Source of the DNA: Chamaecyparis obtusa
Taxonomy: Eukaryota; Streptophyta; Pinopsida; Cupressales; Cupressaceae
DNA: 64,000 nucleotides
Assembly (NCBI GenBank): GCA_027943335.1
Contig: BSBK01009257.1
Span: forward strand, 186,001 to 250,000
Direction of reading: 5' to 3'
The notes beneath the pieces were generated by a model. The model ran no database searches and was not told where the DNA came from. It saw only the letters and a list, made by a program, of their open reading frames with translations. A program made the position numbers and the translations under genes. Positions 58,257-64,000 of the stretch are shown here, piece after piece. The stretch's first letter is position 1, and each line of letters begins with the position of its first letter.

Positions 58257-59577
58257 TTAGGCAGATGAACTATTGTTGGATGGTCCTTTAAGGCTAAAGC
58301 TCTCTCTATGTGACAATGGCGTCTTTTCTGTAAATATATTGCACTTCCAGTTCTCCAGATATGATGGTCTAGAATGTGAAACATGGGCTTCTGTTTTCCC
58401 TTCCAGTATTTCAACAACCGTGGACATTGAAGGTCTTTGCATAGGAGTTTCGTTGGTGCATAACAGACCCACATTGACCACCCTTAGAACTTCTGCCTCG
58501 AAGTAGCTTAAAATTTTGAGATTGACATGAACGAAATTGAGCAACCTTTTCTTCTCATACAAATGCCATGTCTGTAAAATAATCACAACAAATATATCAT
58601 AAATAATTTAAAAGCATGTTTATGTTTTCTAACCATTTCTAGAAATTATTGTTCATATAAATAGAATGTTTCTATTGCAAGTTGTTTTCTGAAGTATTGT
58701 TTATCAAAAGAATGCATCTATTGAAATTGTTCTCTGAGTATTATAAAAAATTCTTCTTTGAAGTATACATTTTGCTATTATTTGCTATTTATTGTTTCGT
58801 TTAAAATTTATTAAAGAGTTTGAGGAGTTAGAATTAATTGGTTTAAAGATTTTTCATTATAAAATTAGAATTTTAAATTATGATTTATTTTCTTTTAATC
58901 ATACGTAATTTCCACTTCATTAAAAGTTGGTTTCTAATATGGAGGTAGTTTATATTTAAACAAGTGCCACGTAGTGGCCAAGTACTTGCCTTTAGTTTTA
59001 TAAATAAATTTTATTTTAATTTTGATTTATATGTAAAGTGAATTTTTAATTATAATAATTTATAACTAAGTTTAATTTTAATTTTAATTTATATGTAAAG
59101 TATTATTTAATTATTAAAAATTATAAAATTACTATATGATTGTTTCTAATAATATTTTTTAATTTTATAAATAATTATAAAATATCATTTATAATTAATT
59201 TAAATTGTAAAATAGTTCTACTTATAATTAATTTTAATATTAATTATTTTATCCAAATAACTCTTTTTCAACAATATTATAAGTTATTCTATTAAATCTA
59301 AATTTATATAATATATATTAAAATAAATCTAAAAAATATTCAATATTTTATAATATAACAAAAATAGAAATATTATTTTAATATAAGGAAAAACTTATCA
59401 ATCTCTTAATAGGTATCTATAAAGTTGTAAACCATAAACCAAATAAAATCAGATGATATACAAATTAGATTGTATTATTTGAATGCACGATTTTCATGTA
59501 CAATAAATAACAAACGTGGTACATTTTAATTGGTTCACTCCAATAATAAGACCTCAAATGTATTAGCCAATCATATC

Positions 59578-59671
59578 ATCAAAAAATAATTTTTACAAAT
59601 TATAAACTTAAAAAATTAACATTTATCAAAAAATAATTTTTACAAATTATAAACTTAAAAAATTAACATTT
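59578..59671. repeat. Exact 47-bp tandem duplication
   Basis: Units 59578-59624 and 59625-59671 look identical and lie inside the kinase pseudogene intron. Confidence 0.9.
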
Positions 59672-59784
59672 AGACTATAGAATATGTGTTATTTTTAACA
59701 AAATAAGAAAATGCTAAATTATAATTGGTGCAAAAAATTGGTTATTATGACTACTTAATCGAAGAAATGTAAAAAGTGATGCAA

Positions 59785-59814
59785 TAGTACTTGCTAGCCT
59801 ATCGGCAAGTACTA
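59785..59814. repeat. Perfect 10-bp hairpin
   Basis: TAGTACTTGC and GCAAGTACTA are separated by 10 bases. It lies in the kinase pseudogene intron, 28 bp before a larger inverted repeat. Confidence 0.7.
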
Positions 59815-59841
59815 ATAAAAGTAGAACCTTAAAAATGTTCT

Positions 59842-59915
59842 ATTTATTGTAATTATAAATTAATTAAAAATTAAAATATAATGAATATGATTTTTAATTT
59901 ATAATTACAATAAAT
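59842..59915. repeat. AT-rich inverted repeat, 20-bp perfect arms
   Basis: ATTTATTGTAATTATAAATT (59842-59861) pairs with its inverse at 59896-59915. The flanks are also partly complementary. It could be a small MITE remnant or chance in AT-rich DNA. Confidence 0.5.
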
Positions 59916-60599
59916 GAAATATTTTGGGTGTTGCATAGACATTAGTATTTTTAAGTAGTGAGTCTTGATCTTCTATAAGTAAATTTTGATGTGTTTGCTC
60001 TTAAAAAAATTTGTATTGAACTCATATTAATGTTTATTAAAAAGAAAGATTTATGATAATCAATGAATAAGTCAAAAGAAAAGTTATATTAATTGATTTT
60101 AGTGAAAATAAAAAGAAAATGCAGATATTTGCTTCTAATGAAGGTTTGTCTAATGACTTCTAGTATCAAATATTTGGTACACAATTAAAATCGGGATTTG
60201 CGTATGATTAAACATTAAGACTTTCATGGTGGAGATGTTCAAATTCTGTGATGTTTTCTGTAATTCCAAAACATACTAATTTTAATCTTTTGTATTGTTA
60301 GTATGAGCTCAAAATTTTACAAACATTTTCAAACACTAGGCATTTTCTTAATTTGATTTTTCAATTCTAACAAAAACATTAGAACATGCATGTACTTAAA
60401 ATCCGAGACTATGCTTTGCAGCATACATATACTTAAAAGAAGGGTGGTATTGATACCCATTCTAGCAGATAAACTATATTATCTGCCTGCATTATCTTTT
60501 ATGTGTGAGTTCTGCCACTTACAAAACTTTACACCTCTGCTTTCTCGATGAGATGACCTTTCACTGCATATTCCAGAGCCATATTTCCTCTGAACAAAA

Positions 60600-62429
60600 T
60601 TTAAAAGCAATTTAGAGGTGCAAACTTCACATGCCTGTTGTGTAACTTTGTTAATAGTACTAAATGCTTACATTTATTCTGGAAAAATAACTAAAATAAA
60701 ACATAATATAATACTATTGTGAAAATATATGTTTTCAATTATAATGAATTGATAGGGCTTGGCACTTTGCCGGAGAGTTAGAGATCTGTCCCAATTATGT
60801 AAGGATCAGTTTTTTTGCTTGTTTGCGGGCTCTGTGTAGCCATGTTTCACAGTCGGACACAAAATGGCAGATTTGACTCTGCTCTTTCGATGTTTTTGAA
60901 CACCCCCCTTTGTATTTTTCAACATTTGAAATTACTCTTACCAATTAAAAAAAAAATCAAATTGTGATATAATTACAATTATAATATAATTTCTTTAAAC
61001 AGAGTAATACAGTAAAATAATAATTCTATAAGAAATAATTAATATAGAATTTTGAAAATTCCAATATTATATAAGAAATGAAGATAATGTAAAAATAATT
61101 ATGAAGTGTAACGATGATTTAATGTTTGTAATGAAATAGTTTAATATTTAATTCAAAATTTTATTACAATACTCAAAATCAAATCATTATAAAATAAAGT
61201 AAATTATCTTTTTTATTCTAATTTAGAAATGTCTTTTTGAATCCGAATCCCTATAAACATCTATTAGATTTAAACAAAAAAATATTGAAATTTATATATA
61301 TTTTTAAAGAAAAATAATTTATTTACAATATTATAAAAAAATAAAATAGACGTTTATTTTCTAAATATTAAAAATATAAAATAAATAAATAATCTATGCT
61401 CCTATAAATTTGTCCTTATAATACCCAAATGATTTTAGTCAATCATATTGAAGAAAATAAAATCATTTCTATAAATTATAATTTTTTTAAAAATGTCAAC
61501 TTTTTAAAATTTGATTTTTTCAAAAAATAAATAAATTAAATCAAGTAGGAAATCAATTTATTAATCACCAATCTACATAAAGTGACATCAAATATTAAAT
61601 AGGGCACTCAAAATTGTTATCATGGAGAGTGAGAGACTTATCTCATGTAAGACACATGTATCCATATATGTTATCTATTTAAAGATATTTAGATATATGA
61701 ATTTCAATATAGACAATATCAATTCAATCTCTCCATTTTTAACAATTGGTATTAAAGCTCATTGGAGGTCCTATTATTTATTATCTTTTAATGTTTTTTT
61801 TTTTAGTTTTTTCCCATATTTTTGGAAAGTTTCAAAATTTTAAAGCTTTATTTAAAATAAGTTTGATCATGACAATGAGTTGAATATATCAAAATGAGTC
61901 CATTGGTACTGGTTGGTATTCTAAGAGTTGAAGAATACTTTAAGGTGGCAAAAATTTATAGTCTAAGACCCATTTTTTTAATTTTCTTAAATTTAAATAA
62001 TTATATATTTAAGTTATTGAAATGTGAAAAAATAGTAAACTACTTATATATAACTATTTTAGAAAGGAATTAGTGGAGAGAAATAAATGTGACTTGTTGT
62101 TGGGCTTAATTTTTTTGTATTAGATATAAGTAATTCAAACTTACATAGTTAACTATATATCAAATCAAAGTATAAGGATACAAAGGATCAACATATGATC
62201 ATGATTAGCATGGGCAAAAAAACTCTATATCTAAAATAAAAAATTATTAAAAATACACTCTTTATCATCAACATCACTCTACATGTATATGGATATGAAA
62301 CTAATCATTTGTTGCCTCTATTATCTACCCAAGTCACCCATCCAAGGTGACCATCCATCTATTTGATAACTTTATCTTCAAGTATCATCTGAGCATATGG
62401 GTGTACAATCCATTCCACTATAGGCATCT
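60600..62429. other. AT-rich spacer, no gene recognised
   Basis: Very AT-rich. No further kinase exons or mobile-element motifs could be read on either strand. Confidence 0.4.
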
Positions 62430-63770
62430 AGGCAGGTGTTGGTGGGATGGATGCCAAGGGGATGACCTCCACAGGTTCTTCCACTCCCTTGTTATGTCTT
62501 TCTTTGAGGTTGTTAAGTTTTGCAATAATGTTCTCCAATGCTGTTTCAAATTGGGATCTCTCTTTTGTGCGTCGGACAAGTATGACCATGGGATATCTCC
62601 CATCTTCCCAAACCGACCATACCATATTGCAACAAATCCTCAATTTTTTTAAAAATCCGATTGGAACAAATACTTGCATTTCAATGTTATACATAATTTG
62701 TCTCCTTTGAGACTCAGTAAGAGCTCTACTTTTACCATTAAATAAGTTGTCAGTCCTATATTTTCAAATAATCCAAATAATTTCTACAGAAAGAAAAGAT
62801 AAAAAAAATATTACATGAATTACTAAGGCTCTGGATGTGACCAGTGAATAACTAAAAAATAATGATATTTTCATTAATAGCTTGATTCCACAAAGATTCC
62901 ACATTTCTCTTGTAAATATACATTCGAAAAATAGATGCTTCAAAGTTTTGGGAACTCTACAATGCTACATAAGGTGTTGATATTAAATTCCCCATTTGTC
63001 TTCTTAATCAGAAGCTTGTGGAGGATTAACCTCCATAAGAAACATTTTTAGGCTCCAACAGTCCATACCAGATGTAGTCTAACTATTTTCCCCACCATTC
63101 TAGGTCATGATACACCCCCCCAACAAAAGTTGATATGAGTGAGAATGTTGAAATGTTGTTTGATAAAAGAGAGTAAATTTATTTGGCTTTAACCCTAGTA
63201 AGGTCTATGCCATTAGGCCATTTGAAAGCCAAAAAATAATGTGAAACATTGTTTGGGAAGATCAAGTGCCTTACATGATTCTTTAAGAATAGAGTAAGTT
63301 CTCCATTGAGATTGAGAAATTTGAGCTCATCCCACCCAATCAATTGTCCATCTTAGATATTGTCCTTCAAAAATTTGATATATTTCCCTGCCTAGCCTTT
63401 AGTTGAGCATCCTTGAATATGAGCAAGAGGCTTATCCTTGTGAAGGAGGCTCCACCAAATGGACCTTTCTCCGCATATTTTATTATATATTGAAGTTACT
63501 TTATTATATAGCTTTAAATATATTAGATCCACAAACTTTAATAGGGAAGGAACCAACAATTAGATCTGCTAGATGTAGATCTTTCCAAGATGTTCCTTTA
63601 GAAGGAGAGGTTCTTAAGATATTATTTCTAATCAACACTTTCCATGGTTCTTATCCTTGGAGGGTTTTGACTACTCATTTAGAAGCTAGAGAAATACCTT
63701 GCATTCTAAGGTCTTTAAGACCCACCCCCCTCCCCCTCTCCAATTTGTGTGTTCATTGAACACCGCTTAC
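62430..63770 (-). mobile_element. LINE ORF2 3' fragment (RT C-terminus and zinc-binding region)
   Basis: Reading the minus strand: PWKVLIRNNILR near 63655 leads to SWKDLHLADLIVG and FPIKVCGSNI near 63530, a segment usual in plant LINE reverse transcriptases. Further on, KCFLWRLILHKLL near 63050 and, in another frame, CRVPKTLKHLFFEC near 62955 match the zinc-binding reverse-transcriptase tail (zf-RVT). Several stops and frameshifts break it. The last open piece (62694-62430) is Glu-rich. The catalytic YADD part would be to the right of about 63770. Confidence 0.6.
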
Positions 63771-64000
63771 ATTTCATTGAATGTCTTTTTTTATTACCTT
63801 CACCATATTATCATTTTACATTTTTTATGTGATTAAACTAATATTGAGATGGAATATCCAAGCTAAGGCATAGTATATATTATATGCAAAAGAATATTTT
63901 TTGACATCTTGTACTTCTCCTAGCTAATGAAAGATATGGGTTGTCCCATTTAGTTATTTTTTTATCAATTTGCTCCATATCCATTCCCACATGCTTTTTA
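63771..64000. other. Window end, nothing recognised
   Basis: AT-rich. It could continue the LINE fragment, but no motif is readable. Confidence 0.3.

Larger units (their letters stand above)
58257..60589 (-). pseudogene. Receptor-like protein kinase pseudogene, last two exons
   Basis: Exon 60589-60457 reads GNMALEYAVKGHLIEKAEV, then a stop and an SGR block, ending in YLLEW at a GT donor. This is kinase subdomain VIII-IX, where an active enzyme has G-APEYA and D-YSFGV. A TAA and a short deletion remove the central part. After a 1.9-kb intron (60456-58572, ATTTTACAG acceptor) the last exon 58571-58257 continues in phase: TWHLYEKKRLL, VLRVVNVGLLCT, MQRPSMSTVVEILEG, and a tail to the stop. The invariant Arg of subdomain XI is present. 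It resembles plant LRR-VIII/DUF26-type receptor kinases. Earlier exons were not found. Confidence 0.75.

Noticed and set aside
59842..59915. MITE
   Set aside because: No target duplication could be fixed and the DNA is so AT-rich that short inverted repeats are expected; listed only as a repeat.

Overview
This window is intergenic DNA from a large, repeat-rich plant nuclear genome. The Ty3/gypsy elements are of the plant Tat type (an extra RNase H between RNase H and integrase). There are also plant LINE and Ty1/copia relics, a plant mobile domain pseudogene, and a plant receptor-kinase pseudogene with its introns. The nested insertions, old relics and AT-rich spacers suggest a very large genome; a gymnosperm is my impression, not something I can prove. 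I found no intact cellular gene.

Layout, left to right. (1) 1-5094: decayed Tat pol, + strand. (2) 5370-7290: plant mobile domain pseudogene, - strand. (3) 7324-7391: small minisatellite. (4) 7362-8960: LINE piece (gag-like ORF1 plus endonuclease), - strand. (5) 9784-19200: a Ty1/copia relic on the - strand, split by element A. (6) 10200-16955: element A, a non-autonomous LTR retrotransposon with 2.4-2.5 kb LTRs, TAGAC target duplication and a coiled-coil gag-like pseudogene. (7) 19370 and 53687: matching inverted termini flanked by GTAA, possibly the ends of one 34-kb transposon (element B). Between these ends lie a multi-exon unknown gene (19828-21339), element C (22117-28856, unknown ~1,160-codon protein plus a hairpin array), a 160-bp palindromic satellite (31325-51204), element D (33300-48610) inside the satellite, and an unrecognised pseudogene (51887-52474). 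(8) 53690-64000: AT-rich DNA with an LTR relic, a receptor-kinase pseudogene and a LINE 3' fragment.

Element D is the best-preserved unit: a 15.3-kb Tat element with 1,453/1,452-bp LTRs (9 substitutions and 1 indel by eye), CATAC target duplication, primer-binding site, polypurine tract and one 2,741-codon gag-pol frame. That frame has no frameshift but ten in-frame TAG/TAA codons and no TGA.

The most unusual signals are: the satellite whose 160-bp unit is almost wholly palindromic, with a 22-bp core found in both orientations; hairpin arrays in element A's LTRs and upstream of element C's gag-like frame; the stop-codon bias; and 3'-UTR repeats in element D that resemble the complement of its own primer-binding site.
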